This document shows positions 26,572 to 34,272 of a DNA stretch of 63,328 nt, piece by piece. Origin of the DNA: an uncultured Nesterenkonia sp. (GTDB lineage Bacteria > Actinomycetota > Actinomycetes > Actinomycetales > Micrococcaceae). Numbering within the stretch: the first letter of the stretch is position 1; every line of letters begins with the position of its first letter. A model generated the notes under the pieces. The model did no database searches. It saw only the letters and a program-made list of their open reading frames with translations, and was not told the origin of the DNA. The stretch spans positions 1 through 63,328 of the forward strand of contig CANLUC010000008.1 in the NCBI GenBank assembly GCA_947494195.1, read 5' to 3'. A program made the position numbers and the translations under genes.

Positions 26572-27441
26572 TCAGCGCGCCTGATCCTGCGGGTGAACCT
26601 GACTGTCCCGGGCTGGCCCGCGGTCCTGGTCGTGGACCACGCCGAGCGGCCGGCCCTGCGCGTCGGAGATGAGCAGCTCGCCGTCGTCGGTCTTCTCTGC
26701 TGAGAGCGACCGGGCTCCGGAGTCCAGTCCGAGGAACCGGGAGACGAACTCGTCCTGCCGGTTCGCCAGCAGCTCGGCCGGGGTGCCGGAGGCGGCCACC
26801 GCCCCGCCGGTCTTGAGCACGACGATCTGGTCGCCGAGCGTGAGAGCCTCGTCGATGTCGTGGGTGACGAAGATGATGGTCTTCTTCAGCTCCTCCTGCA
26901 CTCGGGCCAGCTCGCGCTGCAGCTCGACCCTGACCAGAGGATCCACCGCACCGAAGGGCTCGTCCATGAGCAGGATGTTCGGGTCCGACGCCAGTCCGCG
27001 GGCCACGCCGACGCGCTGCTGCTGCCCTCCGGAGAGCTGGCCCGGGTAGCGCAGCCCCAGCTTCGCGTCGAGACCGACGATCTCCATCAGCTCATAGCCG
27101 CGCTTGCGAGCGTCGGCCCGTGAGGCGCCGTTGAGCCGGGGAACGGTGGCGATGTTGTCGATGACGCGGCGGTGGGGCAGCAGCCCGGAGTGCTGCATGA
27201 CGTAGCCGATGCGCCGCCGCAGCGCGACGGGCTCCACGCCGGAGATGTCCTCCTCGTCGATCAGCACGCTGCCCGTGCTGGGCTCCACCATGCGGTTGAC
27301 CATGCGCAGCAGCGTGGTCTTTCCGCAGCCGGAGGATCCCAGCAGCACGGCGGTGCTGTGCGAGGGCACCGTGAGGCTGAACTCCTCCACCGCCGTGGTG
27401 CCGTCCGGATAGGTCTTGCCGACCTGGCGAAATTCGATCAT
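26572..27441 (-). CDS. Osmoprotectant ABC transporter ATP-binding protein (OpuCA/ProV-like)
   Basis: The energising subunit, 289 residues. Walker A is LLGSSGCGKTTLLRMVNRM, the signature LSGGQQQRVGVARGL, Walker B ILLMDEPFGAVDP and the H-loop IIFVTHDIDEAL. RMVNRM just after Walker A is characteristic of the glycine-betaine/carnitine/choline subgroup. After the ATPase core comes a short C-terminal part; the two CBS domains of some OpuCA proteins are absent. The ATG at 27441 overlaps the upstream DNA methyltransferase stop by four bases. Confidence 0.87.
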   Translation of the reverse strand: MIEFRQVGKTYPDGTTAVEEFSLTVPSHSTAVLLGSSGCGKTTLLRMVNRMVEPSTGSVLIDEEDISGVEPVALRRRIGYVMQHSGLLPHRRVIDNIATVPRLNGASRADARKRGYELMEIVGLDAKLGLRYPGQLSGGQQQRVGVARGLASDPNILLMDEPFGAVDPLVRVELQRELARVQEELKKTIIFVTHDIDEALTLGDQIVVLKTGGAVAASGTPAELLANRQDEFVSRFLGLDSGARSLSAEKTDDGELLISDAQGRPLGVVHDQDRGPARDSQVHPQDQAR

Positions 27442-28343
27442 GAAGCCTCCATCAGGTGGTGCCGGTGGATCTGCGCATGGTCTCCCAGACGTGACTCCAT
27501 CACATCGAGGGCCTGCGGAGAGGAGTCGATGCAGATGAACCTGCGGTCGGTCTCGACGGCGACGGCGCCCAGGGTGCCCGAGCCGGCGAAGCAGTCCAGC
27601 ACCCAGTCACCGGGGCGCGAGGAGGCCTGCACCATCCGCCGCACCAGGCCGACCGGCTTCTGCGTCGGGTACCCGGTCTTCTCGCGGCCCGTGGGCGAGA
27701 CGATGGTGTGCCACCAGACGTCGGTGGGGAGCTTGCCCAGGGCGGCCTTCTCCGCGGTGACGAGTCCCGGGGCCATATACGGCTCCCGGTCGACCGCTTC
27801 GGCGTTGAAGAAGTAGCGCGTGGGGTTCTTCACGTAGACCAGGATGGTGTCGTGCTTGGTCGGCCAGCGCTTCTTGGTGCGACCGCCATAGTCATAGGCC
27901 CAGATGATCTCGTTGAGGAAGGAGTCACGCCCGAAGATCGCATCGCAGAGCACCTTGGCGTAGTGGACCTCGCGGTAGTCCAGGTGCAGATAGAGGGTGC
28001 CGTCCTCGGTCAGCAGGCGCCAGGCATGCAGCAGCCGGGGCTCGAGGAACTCCCAGTAGTCGGTGAAGGAGTCGTCGTATTCGGCCAGCGCGCGGCGCAC
28101 GGTGTCATAGCTGCGCCCGGCGAAGCCGACCCGGTTGCCCTCGCCGTGCGGGCGACGGGTGTTGGTGGTCTCAGTGGCCCGCTGGGCCCGCCCGGTGTTG
28201 AAGGGCGGGTCCAGGTAAACCATGGTGAAGGAGCTGTCCGGCAGGCCCGGAAGGTGATCGAGGTTCTCCCCCTCGATGACCTGAGAGGGCCCGGCTGGAT
28301 CGAAGCCGCGGCTGCTCGCCTCAGCGGTATCCCCGGCAGTCAC
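27438..28343 (-). CDS. Orphan site-specific DNA methyltransferase (beta-class)
   Basis: A 301-residue amino-group DNA methyltransferase. The catalytic motif MVYLDPPFNTG (near residue 45) comes before the SAM-binding motif LDCFAGSGTLGAVAVE (near residue 250), the beta-class order seen in m6A and m4C enzymes. GYPTQKPVGLVRRMV precedes the latter, as in many Type III and orphan enzymes. There is no restriction endonuclease nearby, so it is probably regulatory or housekeeping. The start is GTG at 28343, 11 bases after the DEAD-helicase stop. Its stop overlaps the ABC ATPase start. The target sequence cannot be inferred. Confidence 0.85.
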   Translation of the reverse strand: MTAGDTAEASSRGFDPAGPSQVIEGENLDHLPGLPDSSFTMVYLDPPFNTGRAQRATETTNTRRPHGEGNRVGFAGRSYDTVRRALAEYDDSFTDYWEFLEPRLLHAWRLLTEDGTLYLHLDYREVHYAKVLCDAIFGRDSFLNEIIWAYDYGGRTKKRWPTKHDTILVYVKNPTRYFFNAEAVDREPYMAPGLVTAEKAALGKLPTDVWWHTIVSPTGREKTGYPTQKPVGLVRRMVQASSRPGDWVLDCFAGSGTLGAVAVETDRRFICIDSSPQALDVMESRLGDHAQIHRHHLMEAS

Positions 28344-28354
28344 CCCTGGGCCGT

Positions 28355-30118
28355 TCAGCTCTCGCTGGAGGCGTTCCCGCCGCCCGAGCCGGAGCCACCG
28401 CGACGACGACGGCGCCGCCTGGGCTGCGTGGCAGATTCTCCGCCCTCAGACGGCGCAGCTGACTCCGCAGGTGCTGTCTGAGCGGTGGACCCTGAGTCTT
28501 CGGTGCGGGTGCGTCGGCGATTGCGGCTGCGCGGTGCGGAGCCTTCGGCGGCGGGCTGGGACTCCGTGGCGGAGTCCCCTGCGCGGCGGCCACGTCCACC
28601 GTCGCGTCCACCGCGACCATTGCCAGTTTTGTCTGAGTCGCGGCCGCCGGAGCGTCCGCCGCGTCCGCCATCGCTGGACCGGCCACCACGTCCACCGTCA
28701 CGGTCGCCGGAGCGTCCGCCGCGGGACTGGCGCTTCTCGGGTCCGCCCAGATCCTCGAGCTCCTCGGCGTCCAGGCCGGCCTTGGAACGCTTATGCCGGG
28801 GCAGGCGTCCCTTGGTGCCCTTGGGGATGTCGAGGTCCTCGTAGAGGTGCGGCGAGGAGGAGTAGGTCTCGATCGGTTCCGGGATGCCCAGGCCGAGCGC
28901 CTTGTCGATGAGCTTCCACTTCGGCATGTCCTCCCAGTCCACGAAGGTCACGGCGATGCCGGTCTTCCCCGCGCGCCCGGTGCGCCCGACGCGGTGAAGG
29001 TAGGCCTTCTCGTCGTCCGGAGCGGTGAGGTTGATGACGTGGGTGATGTCCGTGACATCGATGCCGCGGGCGGCGACGTCGGTGGCGACCAGGACATCGA
29101 TCTTCTCGTTGCGGAAGGCTCGCAGCGCCTGCTCACGGGCACCCTGGCCGAGGTCGCCGTGGATGGCGCCGGCGGCGAATCCGCGGGAGATCAGCTCCGA
29201 GGACAGCCGGTCGGCCTGACGCTTGGTGCGGGTGAACACGATCGTGCGGCCGCGGCCCTCGGCCTGGAGCAGACGGGCGATGACCTCGTCCTTGTCCAGG
29301 TGGTGCGCGCGGTAGACGAGCTGCCGGATGTCCTTCTTGGTGATGCCCTCATCCAGCGGGTCTGCCGCGGAGATGTGGGTGGGCTTTGACATGTAGCGGC
29401 GGGCCATGGCGACCACCGGCCCGGGCATGGTCGCGGAGAAGAGCATGGTCTGGCGACCGATCTCCGGCACGGCGGAGAGCAGGGTCTCCACGTCGGGGAG
29501 GAAGCCGAGGTCGAGCATCTCATCGGCCTCGTCCAGGACCACGATGTTGACGTTCTTGAGCTTGAGATGACGCTGGCGGTGCAGGTCGATCAGCCGCCCG
29601 GGGGTGCCGACGACGATCTCCACGCCGCGGTCCAGCTCCTCGATCTGGGGCTCGTAGGCACGGCCGCCGTAGATCGTGGCCACGCGGATCCCGCGGCGGG
29701 CGGCGGCGACCTTGATGTCGGCGGCCACCTGCACGGCGAGCTCGCGGGTGGGAGCGACGATGAGCGCCTGGGGCGCTCCGGGGGCCGGAAGGTCGTCATA
29801 GCCGGCGTCGTCGGGGCTGGTGACGCGCTGGATGGCGGGAATGCCGAAGCCCAGGGTCTTGCCGGTGCCGGTCTTGGCCTGGCCGATGATGTCATAGCCG
29901 CCCAGCGCGATCGGCAGGGTCTCGGCCTGGATCGGGAAGGGGGTGGTGATGCCCTTCGCGGCGAGGGCCTCGACGATCTCGGGGCGCACGTTGAAATCTG
30001 CGAAGGTCAAGCTTGAGGCTTCGACAGCCTCGACGAGTTCGGGGTCAGCGGCGGAGATGGGGGCGTCAGTCTCGGCGGCTGATGACTCGGTGGTCTGTTC
30101 AGTCATAGGTACTTTCAT
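28355..30118 (-). CDS. DEAD-box RNA helicase with Arg/Gly-rich tail
   Basis: A 587-residue ATP-dependent RNA helicase resembling RhlE/CsdA types. All motifs are visible: TFADFNVRPEIVEAL with the upstream Q motif, AKTGTGKT (I), APTRELAVQV (Ia), TPGR (Ib), VLDEADEMLDLGF (II), SATM (III), FTRTKRQAD, ATDVAARGID (V) and HRVGRTGRAGKTG (VI). After residue 430 a disordered tail has RGG/GGR repeats, then blocks of arginine (PRRRRRRRGG), likely for RNA binding. The ATG at 30118 overlaps the DUF3107 stop (TAATG); ATG 30106 is an alternative. Rv3211 (rhlE) near Rv3208A and Rv3208 in M. tuberculosis has the same neighbours (family knowledge). Confidence 0.93.
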   Translation of the reverse strand: MKVPMTEQTTESSAAETDAPISAADPELVEAVEASSLTFADFNVRPEIVEALAAKGITTPFPIQAETLPIALGGYDIIGQAKTGTGKTLGFGIPAIQRVTSPDDAGYDDLPAPGAPQALIVAPTRELAVQVAADIKVAAARRGIRVATIYGGRAYEPQIEELDRGVEIVVGTPGRLIDLHRQRHLKLKNVNIVVLDEADEMLDLGFLPDVETLLSAVPEIGRQTMLFSATMPGPVVAMARRYMSKPTHISAADPLDEGITKKDIRQLVYRAHHLDKDEVIARLLQAEGRGRTIVFTRTKRQADRLSSELISRGFAAGAIHGDLGQGAREQALRAFRNEKIDVLVATDVAARGIDVTDITHVINLTAPDDEKAYLHRVGRTGRAGKTGIAVTFVDWEDMPKWKLIDKALGLGIPEPIETYSSSPHLYEDLDIPKGTKGRLPRHKRSKAGLDAEELEDLGGPEKRQSRGGRSGDRDGGRGGRSSDGGRGGRSGGRDSDKTGNGRGGRDGGRGRRAGDSATESQPAAEGSAPRSRNRRRTRTEDSGSTAQTAPAESAAPSEGGESATQPRRRRRRRGGSGSGGGNASSES

Positions 30119-30351
30119 TAGGCGACTGCGGCTGCGAAGCCGACAGTCTGTTTTGTGTCGGAGCCGATCTCCACATAGCCGATGGAGGCCACGGGGACCA
30201 CGATCTTCTTGCCGCGGCGGTCCTGAAGGCTCAGCAGCGTCTGCGAACCTTCGATGGCGGCGGCAACGGCCTGTTCGATCTCTTCGGGCTTGGCCTCGGT
30301 CTCGATGACGATCTCGCGTGAGACGTGCTGAATGCCGATACGTACTTCCAT
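30118..30351 (-). CDS. DUF3107 family protein
   Basis: A 77-residue protein of a family found throughout actinobacteria (mycobacterial TB9.4). It reads MEVRIGIQHVSREIVIETE, then PEEIEQAVAAAI and IVVPVASIGYVEIGSD, matching the family. The function is not known. I chose the ATG at 30351 because AAGGAG lies eight bases upstream; a longer frame from 30384 lacks a ribosome site. It lies between a TetR gene and the helicase, a conserved arrangement, and its stop overlaps the helicase start. Confidence 0.92.
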   Translation of the reverse strand: MEVRIGIQHVSREIVIETEAKPEEIEQAVAAAIEGSQTLLSLQDRRGKKIVVPVASIGYVEIGSDTKQTVGFAAAVA

Positions 30352-30377
30352 GCCAACTCCTTGAATCCGTGGGTCAA

Positions 30378-30436
30378 CGCCCACTTGTTCAGAGCTTCAG
30401 GGGTCCGGAGACGGACGCCTGCGTCAGAAGTGGGCG
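30378..30436. promoter_or_regulatory. Nested dyads in the TetR-DUF3107 gap
   Basis: Outer 9-bp arms CGCCCACTT (30378-30386) and AAGTGGGCG (30428-30436) enclose a second palindrome GACGCctGCGTC (30414-30425) and a short TCCGGA. They lie between the TetR stop and the DUF3107 ribosome site, so this may be a terminator, a leader structure or the operator of the TetR protein. The arms are seen; the role is inference. Confidence 0.4.
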
Positions 30437-30458
30437 GGTTTACCTGTCTCGATACTAC

Positions 30459-31109
30459 CTATTGTGCGCCCTCGGTGCTCTCAGACTCCTTCGGGAACCC
30501 CGAGATTCCGCGCCAAGCCAAACGCGCGGTCAGCTGGGAGGAGACCTCCTGGTCCGGGCGCTCGGAGAGCCGGCTCCAGTGCCGTGCCGCCGAGAGCGCC
30601 ATGCCGATCAGACCATGACCGAGCATGGTGGCCTCGGCCATCGGCTGCCCGGTGTCATCGGCGATCACCTCGGCGATGGCTCCGGCCATCGCGTCATGGA
30701 AGCGCTCCAGGCGGTCTTCGACCTCCTCGTCGTTGTCCATCCCCGAGGTGAAGACCAGCCGGTAGGCCTCGTCCTTGCGGGCGATGAACTCATAGAAGGT
30801 CGCCATGGTGGCCTGGACGCGTTCCTTGTTGTCCGCGCTGGTGGCCAGCGCCTGGGTGAGCTCGTATTCGAGCTGGGCCAGATGGGTGTCGAGCAGCCCG
30901 AGGAAGAGCTCGTGCTTGCCCGGAAAGTGCTGATAGAGCACCGGTTTGGAGACCTGGGCGATCTCGGCGATGTCATCCATCGAGGCGCCGTGATACCCCT
31001 TGGCCACGAAGACCTGCAGCGAACAGTCCAGCAGCTGCCTGCGGCGCTGCTCACGAGGCAGCCGTTTGGCGCGGACGACGCCGGCCGGGTCCCTCATGCT
31101 TTCGTTCAT
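30459..31109 (-). CDS. TetR/AcrR family transcriptional regulator
   Basis: A 216-residue repressor. The N-terminal helix-turn-helix is seen in RRRQLLDCSLQVFVAKGYHG and MDDIAEIAQVSKPVLYQHF (residues about 20-60), and the rest is the variable ligand-binding domain. Its likely orthologue, Rv3208, sits beside the DUF3107 gene in mycobacteria as well. TAGACT (plus 31116-31121) lies six bases before the ATG, pointing to a leaderless mRNA. The ligand is unknown; targets may include the downstream DUF3107-helicase genes. Confidence 0.87.
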   Translation of the reverse strand: MNESMRDPAGVVRAKRLPREQRRRQLLDCSLQVFVAKGYHGASMDDIAEIAQVSKPVLYQHFPGKHELFLGLLDTHLAQLEYELTQALATSADNKERVQATMATFYEFIARKDEAYRLVFTSGMDNDEEVEDRLERFHDAMAGAIAEVIADDTGQPMAEATMLGHGLIGMALSAARHWSRLSERPDQEVSSQLTARLAWRGISGFPKESESTEGAQ

Positions 31110-31189
31110 GGGCCCAGTCTAGGGCTGGGAGGGCGCGAAGGACCGGATCTGTCACGGACGGCCGGGCCTCTCCCGAATGACAGGTCCTG

Positions 31190-32038
31190 TCACGGACGGA
31201 TCGGAGCGAAACCGGTGGCGAGCTCGCACAGCCTCTCCACCGTGGTCCAGTCCGTGGTGTTCTCCCCGATCAGGTTCGCCTTGCCGGTGCCGTGATAGTC
31301 GGAGGATCCGGTGACCAGCAGGTCATGGCGCGCGGCGAGGTCGCGCAGCACCGCGCGGCCGGATTCCGGGTTGTCGCGGTGATGGACCTCCACCCCGGCG
31401 AGGCCTGCATCGACCATCTCCTCGAGCTGCGCGGCGCTGACGGTGCGACCGCGCGCCGAGGCCATGCCGTGGGCAAGCACCGGGACTCCCCCGGCGGCGC
31501 GGACCAGCTCGATCGCCGTCGTCGGGTGCATGTTCTGCTGGCTGACGTAGTACGGGGATCCGGCGTGGAGCAGGTGGTCGAAGGCCTCCTGGCGATCGGC
31601 CACGGCGCCGATGCCCACCAGGGCGTCGGCGAGGTGCGGGCGGCCCACGGTGGCCCCGGTGCTCACGTGCTGCTCGACGGTCTCCCAGGTCAGCGGGAAG
31701 TCCACGGAGAGGCGTTCGGCGATGCGCCGGGCCCGGTGCATGCGACCGTCGCGGGCTTCGGCGACCGCGGAGGAGAGCCCGGGGTGGAGCGGGTCATGAA
31801 GGTAGCTCAGCAGATGGACGCTGATCCCGTTCTCGGTGAGCGTGGTGATCTCCATGCCGGGCAGCAGCGCGACCCCGTGCTGCCTCGCGGCCGCGATGGC
31901 CTCGTCCCAGCCGACGGTGGTGTCGTGATCGGTCAGCGCCAGACCTTCCAGTCCCGCAGCCGCCGCGGCGGCGATGACCCCGGCGGGAGCTTCGGTGCCG
32001 TCGGAGACGTTGGAATGGGTGTGCAGGTCCACGCTCAT
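31190..32038 (-). CDS. PHP-domain phosphoesterase (RNase AM/YciV-like)
   Basis: A 282-residue metal-dependent phosphoesterase. PHP motifs: VDLHTHSNVSDGTEAP at the N-terminus, LALTDHDTTVGWDEA, LLPGMEIT, PVLAHGMAS, VEVHHRDN and TGSSDYHGTGK at the C-terminus. Relatives hydrolyse 3',5'-nucleoside bisphosphates or trim RNA 5' ends; which reaction applies is not clear. The ATG at 32038 has TAGGCT (plus 32046-32051) seven bases upstream, so the mRNA is probably leaderless; a longer frame to 32572 would cross the aminopeptidase gene. It diverges from the aminopeptidase across 63 bases. Confidence 0.87.
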   Translation of the reverse strand: MSVDLHTHSNVSDGTEAPAGVIAAAAAAGLEGLALTDHDTTVGWDEAIAAARQHGVALLPGMEITTLTENGISVHLLSYLHDPLHPGLSSAVAEARDGRMHRARRIAERLSVDFPLTWETVEQHVSTGATVGRPHLADALVGIGAVADRQEAFDHLLHAGSPYYVSQQNMHPTTAIELVRAAGGVPVLAHGMASARGRTVSAAQLEEMVDAGLAGVEVHHRDNPESGRAVLRDLAARHDLLVTGSSDYHGTGKANLIGENTTDWTTVERLCELATGFAPIRP

Positions 32039-32101
32039 GCGCCTCAGCCTACCGGGCTGCCGCCTCCGGCCAGGCCGCACCCTCGCACCTAGACTGGGAC
32101 C
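32039..32101. promoter_or_regulatory. Divergent leaderless promoters of the PHP and aminopeptidase genes
   Basis: TAGGCT on the minus strand (plus 32046-32051) is seven bases from the PHP start. TAGACT on the plus strand (32090-32095) is six bases from the aminopeptidase ATG. Neither gene has a Shine-Dalgarno sequence. Confidence 0.6.
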
Positions 32102-33682
32102 ATGACCAGTTCTGAGAAAAGTGAAGAATTCGACTTCGTCGCCGCAGCCTCCACGCAGGAACTCGGGGATCGCGTGAACAATCGTTCGCAGCGCCCCACC
32201 TCGGAGGCGTTCAAGGAGTTCATGGCCTCGAGCTGGGCTCCGGCCGAGCGCGTGACGCATGAACGCGATGAGGTCGCCTCCTACGCCGCTCGACGCCGCG
32301 CCGCGGTGTCGGCCCAGTTCCCGGGCGAGCGGCTGGTGATTCCAGCCGGGCCCCTGAAGGTTCGCTCGAACGACACCGATTACCGCTTCCGTCCGCACTC
32401 GGCCTTCGCCCATCTCTCCGGGCTCGGCCTTGACCATGAGGCAGGCGCCGTGCTGGTCTTCGAGCCGGTGGACGAGGGCACCGGCGACGACGGCTCCGGC
32501 CACGAGGTCACGCTCTACTTCACTCCGATGGCGGGGCGCGACTCGGAGGCCTTCTACGCCGATGCCCGCCACGGTGAGTTCTGGATCGGTCCCCGGCCCG
32601 GCCTTGAGGAGTTCTCCCAGCGGCTCGGGATCCGCACCGGAGACACGGGAGCGCTGGAGGTGGCCGTGACCAAGAACGCGGGCCCGGTCGAGTTCGGCGG
32701 GACGCGTCTGCGGCTGCTGCGCGAGGTGGACTTCAACGTCGACGCCCTGGTGGACACCTCACGGATCAACACCGCAGTGGACCTGGAGACCTCCGATGCC
32801 TACGACGGCGAGCTGCTGGAGTCCCTCTCCGAGCTGCGCCTGGTCAAGGACAGCTGGGAGGTCGAACAGCTGCGCACCTCGGTGGACGCCACGATCGCCG
32901 GGTTCCAGGACGTGGTCGCGGCGCTGCCCGCGGCGGTGGGGCACGCCCGCGGCGAGCGGATCGTGGAGGGGGCTTTCTTCGCCCGCGCCCGGCTCGAGGG
33001 CAACGATCTCGGTTACGACACGATCGCCGCCTCGGGCAACAACGCCACCGTCCTGCACTGGATCCGCAATCACGGGGCGGTGAACCCGGGAGAGCTGCTG
33101 CTCCTCGACGCCGGCGTGGAGGCCGAGTCTCTCTACACCGCAGACATCACCCGCACCCTGCCGGTCACCGGTGAGTTCACCCCCGTGCAGTGCCGGATCT
33201 ACGAGGCCGTGCTCGCGGCGGCAGACGCGGCCTTCGCCGTGGTCCGCCCGGGCATCAAGTTCCGGGAGATCCACGCGGTGGCGGTGAAGGTGCTCGCCGA
33301 GCACCTTGATGATTGGGGGCTGCTCCCGGTGAGCCTCGATGAGGCCCTGGATGAGAGCGGTCAGCATCACCGCCGGTGGATGCCGCACGGCACCAGCCAC
33401 CACCTCGGCCTGGACGTCCATGACTGCGCGCAGGCCAAGCGCGAGCTGTACCTGGACGGGGTGCTGGAACCCGGAATGGTCTTCACCATCGAGCCGGGGC
33501 TCTACTTCAAGAATGAGGATCTCGCGGTGCCGGCGGAGTTCCGCGGGATCGGTGTGCGGATCGAGGATGACGTGCTGGTCACCGAGGACGGTGCGGAGAA
33601 TCTCTCGGCCTCCCTGCCGCGCACCGCCCCGGAGGTGGAGGCCTGGATGCAGGGGATCTGGGCGCAGAAGAAAAGCGGTTAA
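32102..33682 (+). CDS. pepP: Xaa-Pro aminopeptidase (M24B)
   Basis: This enzyme releases the N-terminal residue from peptides with proline in second position. The 526-residue protein has the aminopeptidase P N-terminal domain (FKEFMASSWAP, YAARRRAAVSAQFPGERLVI) and a pita-bread catalytic domain with the metal ligands Asp in LLLDAGVEAES, Asp in TADITRTLP, His in HGTSHHLGLDVHD, Glu in FTIEPGLYF and Glu in VRIEDDVLVTEDG. TAGACT six bases before the ATG implies a leaderless transcript. It is probably monocistronic. Confidence 0.93.
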   Translation: MTSSEKSEEFDFVAAASTQELGDRVNNRSQRPTSEAFKEFMASSWAPAERVTHERDEVASYAARRRAAVSAQFPGERLVIPAGPLKVRSNDTDYRFRPHSAFAHLSGLGLDHEAGAVLVFEPVDEGTGDDGSGHEVTLYFTPMAGRDSEAFYADARHGEFWIGPRPGLEEFSQRLGIRTGDTGALEVAVTKNAGPVEFGGTRLRLLREVDFNVDALVDTSRINTAVDLETSDAYDGELLESLSELRLVKDSWEVEQLRTSVDATIAGFQDVVAALPAAVGHARGERIVEGAFFARARLEGNDLGYDTIAASGNNATVLHWIRNHGAVNPGELLLLDAGVEAESLYTADITRTLPVTGEFTPVQCRIYEAVLAAADAAFAVVRPGIKFREIHAVAVKVLAEHLDDWGLLPVSLDEALDESGQHHRRWMPHGTSHHLGLDVHDCAQAKRELYLDGVLEPGMVFTIEPGLYFKNEDLAVPAEFRGIGVRIEDDVLVTEDGAENLSASLPRTAPEVEAWMQGIWAQKKSG

Positions 33683-33793
33683 TCACGGCGAATCACCGTG
33701 ATATGGCGGCATTCCAAATGTGATGAATCCGACGCTTGTCAGTCTCTAAGGGTTCGGAGGTCCTGGGGTTCAACGGATACGCTTGAATCAGTC

Positions 33794-33808
33794 GAACCTG
33801 ACAGGTTC
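33794..33808. promoter_or_regulatory. Dyad upstream of the GlsB-like gene
   Basis: GAACCTG (33794-33800), one central base and CAGGTTC (33802-33808) form a perfect 7-bp dyad, extended with a mismatch to nine bases. It ends 23 bases before the start codon, next to the AGGAGG site (about 33821), so it is an operator or an mRNA hairpin. Confidence 0.5.
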
Positions 33809-33831
33809 AAAACGATCATAGGAGGAACACC

Positions 33832-34107
33832 ATGGGAATCATCGCTTGGCTCGTACTCGGCCTCATCGCAGGCGCCATCGCACGCCTCATCCTGCCCGGC
33901 AAGCAGGCCGGCGGATGGATCGCCGCACTGGTCACCGGTGTGCTCGGCGCGCTGCTCGGTGGCTTCATCGCCTCCGCAGCATTCGGCATCAACGTCAATG
34001 ACTCGTTCTTCGATCTGCCCACATGGCTCTTCGCCATCGGTGGCGGCGTGATCGTGGCCTTCATCTGGCAGGCCATCACCGGTCGCCGCGGCAGCCGCAA
34101 GGTCTGA
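33832..34107 (+). CDS. GlsB/YeaQ/YmgE family stress membrane protein
   Basis: A 91-residue protein with three glycine-rich hydrophobic segments: GIIAWLVLGLIAGAIARLI, WIAALVTGVLGALLGGFIA and WLFAIGGGVIVAFIWQAI, with LPGKQAGG between the first two. This is the pattern of the transglycosylase-associated/GlsB family of stress-induced membrane proteins; the biochemical role is unknown. AGGAGG lies five bases upstream. It stands alone and ends at a strong terminator. Confidence 0.88.
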   Translation: MGIIAWLVLGLIAGAIARLILPGKQAGGWIAALVTGVLGALLGGFIASAAFGINVNDSFFDLPTWLFAIGGGVIVAFIWQAITGRRGSRKV

Positions 34108-34155
34108 TTCGCGAACACTGAGAGAGCGATTCCTCGCGGAATCGTTGCTCACACT

Positions 34156-34210
34156 GAAACGCCCCGTCAGCTTGGACTCCCTTGGAGCTTCAGGCGGACG
34201 GGGCGTTTTC
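34156..34210. terminator. Strong bidirectional terminator
   Basis: Perfect arms GAAACGCCCCGTC (34156-34168) and GACGGGGCGTTTTC (34197-34210) with a T4 run. It serves the GlsB-like gene on the plus strand and the stress-protein gene ending at 34273 on the minus strand. A smaller hairpin, CGATTCC/GGAATCG (34127-34144), precedes it. Confidence 0.85.
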
Positions 34211-34272
34211 ATGTTCAGCGGCCGGGGACCGACAGACGGGTTCGGTCCAGGGGTTGATCAGTGGCCGGGAGT

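Noticed and set aside
27438-28343. Restriction-modification system
   Set aside because: Only the methyltransferase is present; neighbours are a helicase for RNA and a transporter, and the HNH remnant at 54-440 is 27 kb away and broken.
31190-32572. 460-residue version of the PHP protein
   Set aside because: The extra 178 residues overlap the Xaa-Pro aminopeptidase gene on the other strand and lack family similarity; the PHP motif begins at the ATG at 32038.
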